From Profundibacter amoris (lineage in GTDB: Bacteria; Pseudomonadota; Alphaproteobacteria; Rhodobacterales; Rhodobacteraceae): a stretch of DNA of 64,000 nucleotides. The notes below the pieces were generated by a model. That model was given only the letters and a program-made list of their open reading frames with translations. It had not been told where the DNA came from and did not search any database. Below, piece after piece: positions 1 through 7,784 of the stretch (position 1 is its first letter; every line of letters starts with the position of its first letter). Both the position numbers and the translations under genes were made by a program. Location: NCBI RefSeq assembly GCF_003544895.1, contig NZ_CP032125.1, positions 2,122,001 through 2,186,000 of the forward strand, in the 5' to 3' direction.

Positions 1-876
1 GATGTGTTCCTGATCCTGTGGCTGCAGGGCAAGGGGTTTCGCAAACTGGAAGCGGTGGTGATTGCCCTGATGGCTGTCATTTTCGCCTGTTTTGCCGTGC
101 AAATGGTTTATGCTGCGCCGGTCTGGGGCGATGTGTTGCGCGGATTCATCCCGCAGCGCGACATCCTGCAAACGCCGGAAATGCTGTATCTGGCGCTGGG
201 GATCATCGGCGCGACGGTTATGCCGCATAACCTGTATCTGCATTCCTCGATCATCCAGACCCGCGACATCGGCCCGACCCGCGCTGACAAGCTGGACGCG
301 ATCCGCATGGGCACGATCGATTCCACCGTGGCGCTGATGTTTGCACTGTTTATCAATGCCTCGATTCTGATTTTGGCCGCCGCCACCTTTCATGTCGCGG
401 GACAATACGAGGTGGCCGAAATACAGGATGCGCACCGGCTGATCGGCCCCCTGCTGGGCGCGCCGCTGGCGGCCAGCCTGTTCGCGGTGGCGCTGCTGGC
501 GTCGGGGCTGAATTCGACCGTGACGGCCACGCTGGCGGGGCAGATCATCATGGAGGGGTTCATCCACATCAAAATCGCCCCGTGGAAGCGCCGGCTGGTC
601 ACCCGCGGCATTGCCATTGTGCCTGCCCTTGTGGCCACAGTGATCTATGGCGAAAGCGGCACGGCGCGGTTGCTGGTGCTGTCACAGGTGGTGCTAAGCC
701 TGCAACTGCCCTTTGCCATGGTGCCGCTGGTGCTGTTCACAGCAAACAGCCAGAAGATGAAGGGCCTGCCCGCCCCGCGCTGGCTGACCCATGCGGCCTG
801 GGTGATCACGGTGATCATCGTTGCGCTTAATCTTAAGCTGATCTGGGATGTGGTCACCGGCGCGGTTTCAATCTGA
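1..876 (+). CDS. mntH: Nramp-family divalent metal (Mn2+/Fe2+) transporter, C-terminal part
   Basis: The frame is open from base 1, so the 5' end lies outside the window; about 291 residues remain. It is a polytopic inner-membrane protein. The segment [14 protein letters not shown] at about residues 70-83 is the conserved TM6 metal-binding motif (MPHN) of Nramp/MntH proton-coupled manganese and iron importers. The stretch [20 protein letters not shown] is another family signature. Five or more hydrophobic segments follow, to the end. The gene stands alone ahead of dodecin with an 89-bp gap. Whether manganese or iron is the main substrate cannot be told from this fragment. Confidence 0.93.
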   Translation, partial: DVFLILWLQGKGFRKLEAVVIALMAVIFACFAVQMVYAAPVWGDVLRGFIPQRDILQTPEMLYLALGIIGATVMPHNLYLHSSIIQTRDIGPTRADKLDAIRMGTIDSTVALMFALFINASILILAAATFHVAGQYEVAEIQDAHRLIGPLLGAPLAASLFAVALLASGLNSTVTATLAGQIIMEGFIHIKIAPWKRRLVTRGIAIVPALVATVIYGESGTARLLVLSQVVLSLQLPFAMVPLVLFTANSQKMKGLPAPRWLTHAAWVITVIIVALNLKLIWDVVTGAVSI

Positions 877-937
877 GGGCGCGCAACTTGCACAGCATTA
901 TTGGGCTACTTTGGTAAATTGCTGTTTTTGTGCCATA

Positions 938-955
938 CTTTGGGTTTAACCAAAG
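938..955 (+). promoter_or_regulatory. stem-loop in the dodecin leader
   Basis: CTTTGG and CCAAAG, separated by GTTTAA, form a 6-bp hairpin ending at the GGGAGA ribosome-binding site of the dodecin gene. A related CTTTGGTAAA lies at 909. It could tune translation or mark a regulator site. This is a structural observation only. Confidence 0.3.
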
Positions 956-965
956 GGAGAATATT

Positions 966-1169
966 ATGAGTGTAGCACGCGTAACCGAGATTTCCTCGAC
1001 CTCGAAGAAAAGCTTTGATGACGCTGTAGAGGAAGGCGTCAAACGCGCCTCCAAAACCCTGCGCGGGATCACCAGCGCCTGGGTAAAAGAGCAAAAAGTG
1101 ACCGTAAAAGACGGAAAAGTCAGCGAATTCCGCGTCAATATGATGGTGACATTCGTTCTGGACGACTAA
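966..1169 (+). CDS. dodecin (flavin-binding dodecamer)
   Basis: A 67-residue protein. Start chosen at 966 because GGGAGA lies 5 nt upstream and dodecins begin with a short strand of the form SVARVTEI. The sequence shows the dodecin order: beta strand, helix with SFDDAVEEGVKRASKTLR, then GITSAWVKEQKVTV, where the Trp stacks on flavin in the family. Family role: a 12-subunit cytosolic shell that stores or buffers riboflavin/FMN or related cofactors. Monocistronic; a long hairpin follows the stop. Confidence 0.92.
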   Translation: MSVARVTEISSTSKKSFDDAVEEGVKRASKTLRGITSAWVKEQKVTVKDGKVSEFRVNMMVTFVLDD

Positions 1170-1180
1170 CACACCCCAAC

Positions 1181-1213
1181 GGGCGCGCGCCTGAATAAAT
1201 GGCGCGCGCGCCG
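1181..1213. terminator. GC-rich stem-loop between convergent genes
   Basis: GGCGCGCGCC is repeated in inverted order around the loop TGAATAAAT, between the end of dodecin (+) and the end of the secreted-protein gene (-). There is no clear T-run, so it may be a bidirectional terminator or only a stable hairpin. Confidence 0.5.
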
Positions 1214-1215
1214 GT

Positions 1216-1731
1216 CTACTGGCAGCTTTCCCAGCGCTGTTCCTCAAGGTTATAGCATTGGCCCGCCGCAGTTTTCGCCTCATAGATGCTGCCCCCGTAA
1301 CCGAAACTGACCGATCCGGGGTCACATTCCAGCGTGGCCAGCGTTTCCCCGCCCTCGTTCACGTCGATCAAGCCGCTGATCTCGGCCTGTATTTCATCCT
1401 TTTCGTCGTCGGAAAATTTACGGTCAATGACGCCGGCGACCACATAGCTTGTCTTGTCGTTATGAAAGGTCACAGTTTCCCATATTGCGCGGCCAATGCC
1501 CGGCCAGGGGGTATATTCGGCATCAATGACAGGAACGGACAGGGCCAGATCGGGGGCCTTGCCAACACGGCCAAAGCGATAGGTGAACATGTCCCCTTCC
1601 ACGCAGACGTCCACGGCTTTTCGCCCGTTCGAGAACGTGCAGCTCAGGAATGTGTCTTGCGGTGTGGCGCATTCGGCAATCGCGGTTTGAGGGAAGGTTA
1701 GCAGGCTCAAAGCTGCAACGATTATACGCAT
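1216..1731 (-). CDS. secreted hypothetical protein
   Basis: 171 residues. The first 19 residues (MRIIVAALSLLTFPQTAIA) are a Sec signal peptide with an AIA-E cleavage site, so the product is probably periplasmic. The mature part has five or six Cys (for example ECATPQ, SCTF, DVCVEG, LECDP, QCYNL, ESCQ), suggesting disulfides. No family recognised. It lies just upstream of yjbQ on the same strand only by position: yjbQ is transcribed toward it, with a 10-bp gap between the yjbQ stop and this start, so the two probably form one transcript with yjbQ first. Confidence 0.7.
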   Translation of the reverse strand: MRIIVAALSLLTFPQTAIAECATPQDTFLSCTFSNGRKAVDVCVEGDMFTYRFGRVGKAPDLALSVPVIDAEYTPWPGIGRAIWETVTFHNDKTSYVVAGVIDRKFSDDEKDEIQAEISGLIDVNEGGETLATLECDPGSVSFGYGGSIYEAKTAAGQCYNLEEQRWESCQ

Positions 1732-1741
1732 GGTGTTTCCT

Positions 1742-2152
1742 TTACTCGTGACTTAGATGCGCGGCCACCTGACGGGTGTGCGGCGCGTTACGGTGTTCAA
1801 ACAGATATATCCCCTGCCATGTCCCCAGCCGCATTTTACCGTTTTGCACCGGAATGGAAAGGCTGACAGGCAGCAGCGCGGCTTTGATATGCGCGGGCAT
1901 GTCGTCGGGGCCTTCATAGGTGTGGGTAAGATAGGCCATTTTCGGGTCGGTGGTGGGCGGCACCAGCCGGTGAAAGAAGTTTTGCAGATCGGTCTGCACT
2001 TCGGGATCGGCGTTTTCCTGTATCAACAGCGAGGCGCTGGTGTGTTGCACCAACAGGGTCAGCAGGCCATCACCCGAGACCCAGTCGGCCACTTGGCGGG
2101 TGAATTCATAAAGGCCGGGGCCGGAAGTAGGGATGGTGAATGTGGTTTGCAT
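1742..2152 (-). CDS. yjbQ: YjbQ / UPF0047 family protein
   Basis: 136 residues from the ATG at 2152; a longer frame to 2218 exists but its extra residues run through a palindrome and do not match the family. Family hallmarks are visible: LTLLVQHTSASLLIQENADP near residues 34-53, MAYLTHTYEGPDDMPAHIK in the middle, and GTWQGIYLFEHRN near the end. Members are small trimeric proteins, reported in some species to have thiamine-phosphate synthase side activity; the physiological role is unsettled. Cytosolic. Confidence 0.9.
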   Translation of the reverse strand: MQTTFTIPTSGPGLYEFTRQVADWVSGDGLLTLLVQHTSASLLIQENADPEVQTDLQNFFHRLVPPTTDPKMAYLTHTYEGPDDMPAHIKAALLPVSLSIPVQNGKMRLGTWQGIYLFEHRNAPHTRQVAAHLSHE

Positions 2153-2203
2153 AGCGGCATATGATAGCGGCATTGCGCGGCGAGTAAAGGACAGGTGGCA
2201 CAA

Positions 2204-2227
2204 TAGGGCGGGGCTCACCCCGCCCTA
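2204..2227. repeat. 24-bp perfect hairpin, REP-like, copy 1
   Basis: TAGGGCGGGG, loop CTCA, CCCCGCCCTA: a perfect 10-bp stem with TA at both ends, in the gap between the doc-like gene and yjbQ. A second copy with loop TTCA starts at 35510. The repeated occurrence points to a small dispersed palindrome rather than a single-use terminator. Confidence 0.7.
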
Positions 2228-2274
2228 CGACTTGCTTCGATTTTTACTATATTTAATAGTTAGTGATACTCTTT

Positions 2275-2649
2275 TCAAACTCGTATCAGGCGATCTTTAA
2301 ACCATTGATCTAATTCGTCTAATTCAATATTTCCTTCCGCGACACCCACAATAATGTCATCAAAATACTCTTCATTCTGCAAGCGCAAGGCATACCCACT
2401 ACGGCGGATAAGCAGCTCAGTTACCAACAAAGCAGTCCGCTTGTTGCCATCAGTGAAACCATGATTTTGAACAAGGGCATGCATCAATGCAGCCGATTTA
2501 CGCGAAATTTGCCGGCAGTACCCCGAGTAGGGCCGCCCAATCGCAGATTCTATTGAATCTAGGCTTACGATGCCAGCCAATCCACCATATTTTAGGGCTT
2601 CGTCATGCGCAGCCAACACGTCCGCAAGCGTAACTTGATAATGCCTCAC
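2275..2649 (-). CDS. Doc-type Fic toxin (death-on-curing family)
   Basis: 124 residues. The Fic active-site loop is HGFTDGNKRTA at about residues 63-73, matching the Doc pattern HxFxDxNKR. The catalytic His and the anion-binding DGNK are present. Doc proteins phosphorylate EF-Tu, while classical Fic proteins AMPylate targets. Length matches Doc (about 126 aa). The start codon overlaps the stop of the upstream partner gene by 4 bp (ATGA), the usual antitoxin-toxin order. The base composition is visibly AT-richer than rpoD and yjbQ on either side, suggesting transfer. Confidence 0.88.
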   Translation of the reverse strand: MRHYQVTLADVLAAHDEALKYGGLAGIVSLDSIESAIGRPYSGYCRQISRKSAALMHALVQNHGFTDGNKRTALLVTELLIRRSGYALRLQNEEYFDDIIVGVAEGNIELDELDQWFKDRLIRV

Positions 2650-3098
2650 CGATTCACCAAACGCTCCATAGCTTCGCGGTGCTCGAATGAAGATTCTTTT
2701 AGCGTTTTATCACTTTTCGGGCGCCGAGAAATTGAGTTCCAATTCGCAGCAACCAATCTTGCCACCAAATAAGAATAGTGTCCAATATTGTCGAGAGTTT
2801 TATCCTTTGAATAGTTGCCACCATGCCTTTCTGGTTCAACCGCCATTTCCGCGAATGAAATCATCCCCCCAAGTTTTTCACTGAAATAGGTATCTGAATC
2901 CGCCATGCTCATGGCAGGTCCATGTTGCTTTCGAAAACTAAATGCTTGTTCCAACGTTTCGCGGTGGAAACCCAACTCTTGAATAAGTCTGTCTCTTGCA
3001 GCGACACTCAAATTTTCTCTCGTAGCATCGTCTGCTATTTGACGCACCCGTTCAATTGCTCGCTCTGCAACCAACGAATACCCGTTCTGTTGTCTCAT
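2646..3098 (-). CDS. partner of the Doc toxin, candidate antitoxin
   Basis: 150 residues, no family recognised. It precedes the doc-like gene and is translationally coupled to it (4-bp overlap). It is not a Phd/YefM antitoxin: it is twice that length, begins with a charged helical stretch (AERAIERVRQIADDATREN) and lacks a visible AbrB or Phd DNA-binding start. The C-terminal third is basic (SISRRPKSDKTLKES). By position it is the likely antitoxin or regulator. AT-rich like the toxin. Confidence 0.65.
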   Translation of the reverse strand: MRQQNGYSLVAERAIERVRQIADDATRENLSVAARDRLIQELGFHRETLEQAFSFRKQHGPAMSMADSDTYFSEKLGGMISFAEMAVEPERHGGNYSKDKTLDNIGHYSYLVARLVAANWNSISRRPKSDKTLKESSFEHREAMERLVNR

Positions 3099-3111
3099 TA
3101 CATCTCCTTCG

Positions 3112-5091
3112 CTACTGATCCAGAAAACTCCGCAACTTGCGCGACCGGCTAGGATGTTTCAGCTTGCGCAACGCCTTGGCCTCGATCTGCCGGATACGTT
3201 CCCGCGTCACGCTGAACTGCTGCCCCACCTCTTCCAGCGTGTGGTCCGTGTTCATACCGATGCCAAACCGCATCCGCAGCACCCGTTCCTCGCGCGGTGT
3301 CAATGACGACAACACCCGTGTGGTGGTTTCCTTCAGGTTTTCCTGAATGGCCGAATCCAGCGGTAGAACCGCGTTCTTGTCCTCGATGAAATCGCCCAGT
3401 TGCGAGTCTTCTTCATCCCCAATCGGGGTTTCCAGCGAAATCGGCTCTTTGGCGATCTTCATCACCTTGCGCACCTTCTCAAGCGGCATTTGCAGCTTCT
3501 CGGCCAATTCCTCGGGCGTGGGTTCGCGGCCGATCTCATGCAGCATCTGGCGACCGGTGCGCACCAGTTTGTTGATCGTTTCGATCATATGCACCGGAAT
3601 ACGGATGGTGCGGGCCTGATCGGCGATCGAACGGGTGATCGCCTGACGGATCCACCACGTTGCATAGGTGGAAAATTTATAGCCACGGCGATATTCGAAT
3701 TTATCCACCGCCTTCATCAGGCCGATGTTACCTTCCTGAATAAGATCAAGGAATTGCAGACCACGGTTGGTGTATTTTTTGGCAATCGAGATCACCAGAC
3801 GCAGGTTGGCCTCGACCATTTCTTTCTTGGCTTGCCGTGCCTCTTTTTCACCCTTTTGAACCTGCTGCACGATGCGGCGGAATTCGGGGATGTCCAAGCC
3901 AACATACTGCCCCACCTGCGCCATTTCGGCCCGCAGTTCTTCGATTTTCGGGGTCGAGCGTTCCAGCAGCGCCTGCCAGCCACGGCCGGTCTTTTCGCCC
4001 ATCTGCTCCAGCCACATCGGATCCAGCTCGTGATCGCGGTAGGCCTCGATGAATTCGCGCCGGTTGATGCGGGCCTGATCGGCCAGTTTCACCATATTGC
4101 TGTCAATCGACATGATCTTGCGATTGACACCATAAAGCTGGTCAATCAGCGCTTCAATCCGGTTGTTGTGCAGGTGCAACTCGTTCACCAGCGTCACGAT
4201 TTCCGAACGCAGCTTCTGGTAACTTGTCTCGGCCTTCTTCGAGAAACTCTCGTCCTCGTTCAAAGTGGCCGAAATCCGTGTGTCCTGCATTTCCGACAAT
4301 TTGGCGTAATCACGCGCGATCAGGTCCAGCGTTTCCAGAACCCGTGGTTTAAGCGCGGCTTCCATCGCGGCCAGCGACATGTTGGCCTGTTCGTCCTCGT
4401 CATCATCGTCGTCGTCATCTGTGGCGATCGGATTACCATCGGCATCCAGTTCCTGGGCTGCCTCTTTCTTATCGGCGGGCGCGGCGCCGGCCACGGGGGC
4501 GACGACAGGTTCTTCTTCCTCTTCCTCGCCCATATGGTTGCCAAAGGTTGTTTCCAGATCAATCACATCGCGCAGCAGAATTTCCTCGGCCAGCAATTCG
4601 TCGCGCCAGATGGTAATCGCGTTAAAGGTCAGCGGGCTTTCGCACAGGCCCAGAATCATCGTGTTGCGCCCAGCCTCGATCCGCTTGGCAATCGCGATTT
4701 CGCCTTCGCGGCTCAGCAATTCAACGCTGCCCATTTCGCGCAGGTACATGCGCACAGGATCATCGGTGCGGTCCAGTTTTTCGCCGCCGGTAACGGTCAG
4801 GGCAATGTCTTTGGTGCCCGACGTGGTGGCCAGATCTGTCGACCCCTTATCCTCTTCCTCGTCGTCCTCGATGATGTTGATGCCCATTTCCGACAGCATC
4901 GACATCACATCCTCGATCTGCTCGCTTGATACCTGTTCAGGCGGCATAACCTTGTTCAACTGATCATAAGTAACGTAACCCCGTTCACGCCCGTCGGCGA
5001 TCATCTTCTTGACGGCGGCCATGCCGGTATCGGCAATCTCGTCGTTGTCCTGATCGTTGGCTTTACGGGCGGTTGCTTCTTTCGCGGCCAT
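3112..5091 (-). CDS. rpoD: RNA polymerase primary sigma factor RpoD (sigma-70)
   Basis: 659 residues, the full length of alphaproteobacterial RpoD. Region 1.2 is [20 protein letters not shown] near residue 112. The non-conserved insert carries acidic runs (EEEEEE and a D-rich run near residues 195-235). Regions 2.1-2.4 contain [31 protein letters not shown] and [15 protein letters not shown]. Region 4.2 is the helix-turn-helix [20 protein letters not shown]. It recognises -35/-10 promoters of housekeeping genes. dnaG lies upstream on the same strand with a 122-bp gap, the classical macromolecular-synthesis pairing. Confidence 0.97.
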   Translation of the reverse strand: MAAKEATARKANDQDNDEIADTGMAAVKKMIADGRERGYVTYDQLNKVMPPEQVSSEQIEDVMSMLSEMGINIIEDDEEEDKGSTDLATTSGTKDIALTVTGGEKLDRTDDPVRMYLREMGSVELLSREGEIAIAKRIEAGRNTMILGLCESPLTFNAITIWRDELLAEEILLRDVIDLETTFGNHMGEEEEEEPVVAPVAGAAPADKKEAAQELDADGNPIATDDDDDDDEDEQANMSLAAMEAALKPRVLETLDLIARDYAKLSEMQDTRISATLNEDESFSKKAETSYQKLRSEIVTLVNELHLHNNRIEALIDQLYGVNRKIMSIDSNMVKLADQARINRREFIEAYRDHELDPMWLEQMGEKTGRGWQALLERSTPKIEELRAEMAQVGQYVGLDIPEFRRIVQQVQKGEKEARQAKKEMVEANLRLVISIAKKYTNRGLQFLDLIQEGNIGLMKAVDKFEYRRGYKFSTYATWWIRQAITRSIADQARTIRIPVHMIETINKLVRTGRQMLHEIGREPTPEELAEKLQMPLEKVRKVMKIAKEPISLETPIGDEEDSQLGDFIEDKNAVLPLDSAIQENLKETTTRVLSSLTPREERVLRMRFGIGMNTDHTLEEVGQQFSVTRERIRQIEAKALRKLKHPSRSRKLRSFLDQ

Positions 5092-5115
5092 CTACAAGGT
5101 CCTTTCAGGGACTGG

Positions 5116-5161
5116 GTGATTCGGTTTTTGTATGCTGAAACGAATCAACACGCCGAATCAC
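5116..5161. promoter_or_regulatory. inverted repeat in the dnaG-rpoD gap
   Basis: GTGATTCGG (5116-5124) and CCGAATCAC (5153-5161) are a perfect 9-bp inverted repeat inside the 122-bp gap upstream of rpoD. Extra GATTCG/CGAATC words lie between and after. It may be an attenuator, partial terminator after dnaG, or an operator for rpoD. No run of T follows, so I do not call it a terminator. Confidence 0.35.
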
Positions 5162-5213
5162 TGATTCGCAACACGTTTACCCTGTTTTCTTTACCTGTTC
5201 CTTAGCAAAGCGT

Positions 5214-7148
5214 TCACTTTTTGGCTTTTGCACCACTGTTTTGTTCGATTTCCCCCAGAAGACGGGCAAAAGCGTTGCGTTCATCGCGGTCCATCTGGGC
5301 ACCGCTGGGGGCGGTGTCGAACATCGCCTTGTCCTCGTTTTCGCTACGCACCGCCTTGTCGCGCGCCTCGGCGGCCTGTTTCAAACGCCATGTCAGACCT
5401 TCGTCCACCACCCCGCCGATGTCTTCGACAGCCTCTTCGATCTCGCGCAACACACCGCGTTTGGCGGCCAGTTTGGCCAGTTCCTCGGCCACACACATCG
5501 CGGCAACCTCGGCATCGCCGGGGTTGCGCACCGCCGGTGAAATCTGCACATGGCGCGGGGCCAGAACCGAGGCCAGCGCGGCACCCGCCTCGGTCTCGAT
5601 CCGTGCGCGCAAATCCTCGTCTGCACCAAAGCGCAACAGACAATCCCGCAAATGGCGATGTTCGGGCGATGTGAAATCCAGCCGCTCCAGCTCGCCCTCG
5701 AAATCCGGCAGCACCCCGGGGTTCAGCACCAGCGTGGCCAGAATGACCGCCTCGCGCAAATGTTCCTCGGCCCCCTGCCCCGCACTGACCAGAAGCGAGG
5801 ATTTCGTGCTGGGTTGCACCGGCGCGGGTTTATCCTTCCACGGCCCCTTTTTGCCACTGCGTTTTGGCGCGAACAGCTCCCAACGCATCTGCTTGATCGC
5901 TTCGCCGTAATGGCCGCGAATGGACGGATCCTTGATCTTGGCAATCGCCGCGCGCAGCTTTTTATCCAGCGCGGCCTTGCGCTCGGGGCTGTCGAACACG
6001 CCGCCCTCGACCTCGCGCCGCCACAGCAGTTGCACCATTGGCAAAGCGCCGTCCAGCAGGCGCTGCATCGCGCCCTTGCCTTGCTGTTTCAGCACATCGT
6101 CAGGGTCCAGCCCCTCGGGCATCAAGGCAAAGCGCAACGACTGCCCCGCCTCCAGCAACGGCAGCGCCAGATCAATCAGCCGCAACGCCGCCTGCAACCC
6201 CGCGCGGTCCCCGTCCAGCGCGATCACCGGTTCGGGCGACACCCGCCACATCATTTGCAACTGGCTTTCGGTAATCGCGGTGCCCAGCGGGGCGACGCAG
6301 GCGGCAAACCCCGCTTCGACCAGCGCGATCACGTCCATATACCCCTCGGCCACAATCAGCGGCGCGCCCTTGCCTGCGGCCTCGCGGGCGGGGCCGTGGT
6401 TATACAGGCTACGGCCCTTGTCGAACAATTCCGTTTCGGGCGAATTCAGATACTTGGCGTTGTCGGACGGGTCCATCGACCGTCCGCCAAAGGCAATCGA
6501 GCGCTTGCGGGCATCGCGGATCGGAAACATGATACGGTTGCGGAAAGTATCATAGGGCTTGCCGCCTTTTTGGCTGTCTTTGGCCAGCCCCGCCGCCATG
6601 ATCAGATCGCCGGCAACACCTTTGCCTGTCAGATGGTCCCACAACCCCTGCCATCCATCTGGCGCAAAACCGATCTCCCAGCGATCCAGCGCCGCCTCGC
6701 TCAGACCCCGCCCCGCCAGATAATCCCGCGCCGCACCCGCCGCTGCGGTCTTCAGTTGCAAGCGGTAATACTGCACCGCCTGCTCCATCACCTCGGCCAG
6801 TTGCGTGCGCTTGTCCGCCTTGGCCTGCGCCGCCGGATCGCGCTTGGGCACGGGCATTCCGGCCTCGCGGGCGATGATCTCGACCGCTTCCATAAAGCCG
6901 ACATTCTCGGTTTCCCGCACAAAGGAAATCGCGTCCCCCTTGGCATGGCAGCCAAAGCAGTAATAAAACCCTTTGCGGTCATCTACATGAAAACTGGCGG
7001 TTTTTTCCTGATGGAAGGGGCACGGCGCCCACATGTCGCCCTTGGCCTGATTGGATTTGCGACTGTCCCACATCACCTTGCGCCCGACAACATCAGACAG
7101 GCTGATGCGGGTGCGTAATTCATCAAGGAAACCGGGCGGCAGACTCAT
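5214..7148 (-). CDS. dnaG: DNA primase DnaG
   Basis: 644 residues. N-terminal CHC2 zinc finger with C43, H46, C64 and C67 (CPFHQEKTASF, YYCFGCHAKG). The catalytic core has VAEGYMDVIAL (TOPRIM glutamate) near residue 268 and ALDGDRAGLQAA near 315, the metal-binding aspartates. The C-terminal third is the helicase-interacting region, which is divergent. It makes the RNA primers for the lagging strand and initiation. Start MSLPPGFLDELR is typical. It precedes rpoD. Confidence 0.97.
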   Translation of the reverse strand: MSLPPGFLDELRTRISLSDVVGRKVMWDSRKSNQAKGDMWAPCPFHQEKTASFHVDDRKGFYYCFGCHAKGDAISFVRETENVGFMEAVEIIAREAGMPVPKRDPAAQAKADKRTQLAEVMEQAVQYYRLQLKTAAAGAARDYLAGRGLSEAALDRWEIGFAPDGWQGLWDHLTGKGVAGDLIMAAGLAKDSQKGGKPYDTFRNRIMFPIRDARKRSIAFGGRSMDPSDNAKYLNSPETELFDKGRSLYNHGPAREAAGKGAPLIVAEGYMDVIALVEAGFAACVAPLGTAITESQLQMMWRVSPEPVIALDGDRAGLQAALRLIDLALPLLEAGQSLRFALMPEGLDPDDVLKQQGKGAMQRLLDGALPMVQLLWRREVEGGVFDSPERKAALDKKLRAAIAKIKDPSIRGHYGEAIKQMRWELFAPKRSGKKGPWKDKPAPVQPSTKSSLLVSAGQGAEEHLREAVILATLVLNPGVLPDFEGELERLDFTSPEHRHLRDCLLRFGADEDLRARIETEAGAALASVLAPRHVQISPAVRNPGDAEVAAMCVAEELAKLAAKRGVLREIEEAVEDIGGVVDEGLTWRLKQAAEARDKAVRSENEDKAMFDTAPSGAQMDRDERNAFARLLGEIEQNSGAKAKK

Positions 7149-7241
7149 AGGCGTATTTACCCATTATCCGAACCCCGCCGCAAGGCGCTTGGTCCGTTTC
7201 ATTACCGTTCTTCAAATATCCGCGCCGCAGGCAAGAATCTC

Positions 7242-7784
7242 TTACCGCACCGCCACCAACCGCATCGCGCTTTGCAATTCATCCACCAGCGTTTTCGCCA
7301 TCGAACGCATCACCATGATCTGGAACACCTCGCCCCCGATGCGCGTGATCGACACATGCAAATGCTGCAACTGCGTACGTATGGTCTGCCCGCGTTTGAA
7401 ATGGTCGGCGCGCATATCCACCGGCACCAGCCGTGCCAGCACGTCTTCGGCCTGCGTGCCCTCCAACCGCAACACCGCCCAGCCGTCCGACTGATCCACC
7501 ACAGCGGCAAATTCCGACAATCGCGCATCCGGCGCAGGGCCAATCAGCATCGCCTGATCCAGCCCGAACCAGACAAGCCGCGCGCCTTCCTTGCCCGTGG
7601 ACCGTCCGGCCGCCGGAAACGCCATCCCGTGCGCCGATTTCATCGCCGCCGACAAAGCCTTTTCCTGCGCCTTATAGGGCGAGATCAGGTGCATCGCCCC
7701 GGACGGCGCGGCAAAAATCCGGCAAGTGCCAGCCTCGACCGGCAACAGCCCCTCAAACACCGGTTTTTCCACCAGATCAACCAC
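7242..7784 (-). CDS. soxG: sarcosine oxidase gamma subunit
   Basis: Start set at the GTG at 7784: it gives the family start VVDLVEKPVFEG, has a G-rich Shine-Dalgarno just upstream, and overlaps the end of soxA by 8 bp. 180 residues. The longer frame to 7871 lies inside soxA and is not family-like. The product is a small GcvT-like subunit of the heterotetrameric enzyme. It is the last gene of the operon soxB-soxD-soxA-soxG. Confidence 0.88.
   Translation of the reverse strand: MVDLVEKPVFEGLLPVEAGTCRIFAAPSGAMHLISPYKAQEKALSAAMKSAHGMAFPAAGRSTGKEGARLVWFGLDQAMLIGPAPDARLSEFAAVVDQSDGWAVLRLEGTQAEDVLARLVPVDMRADHFKRGQTIRTQLQHLHVSITRIGGEVFQIMVMRSMAKTLVDELQSAMRLVAVR

Noticed and set aside
3400-7118. Long plus-strand frames over rpoD and dnaG (509 and 522 codons)
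   Set aside because: Shadows of high-GC coding sequence; rpoD and dnaG have full motif sets on the other strand.
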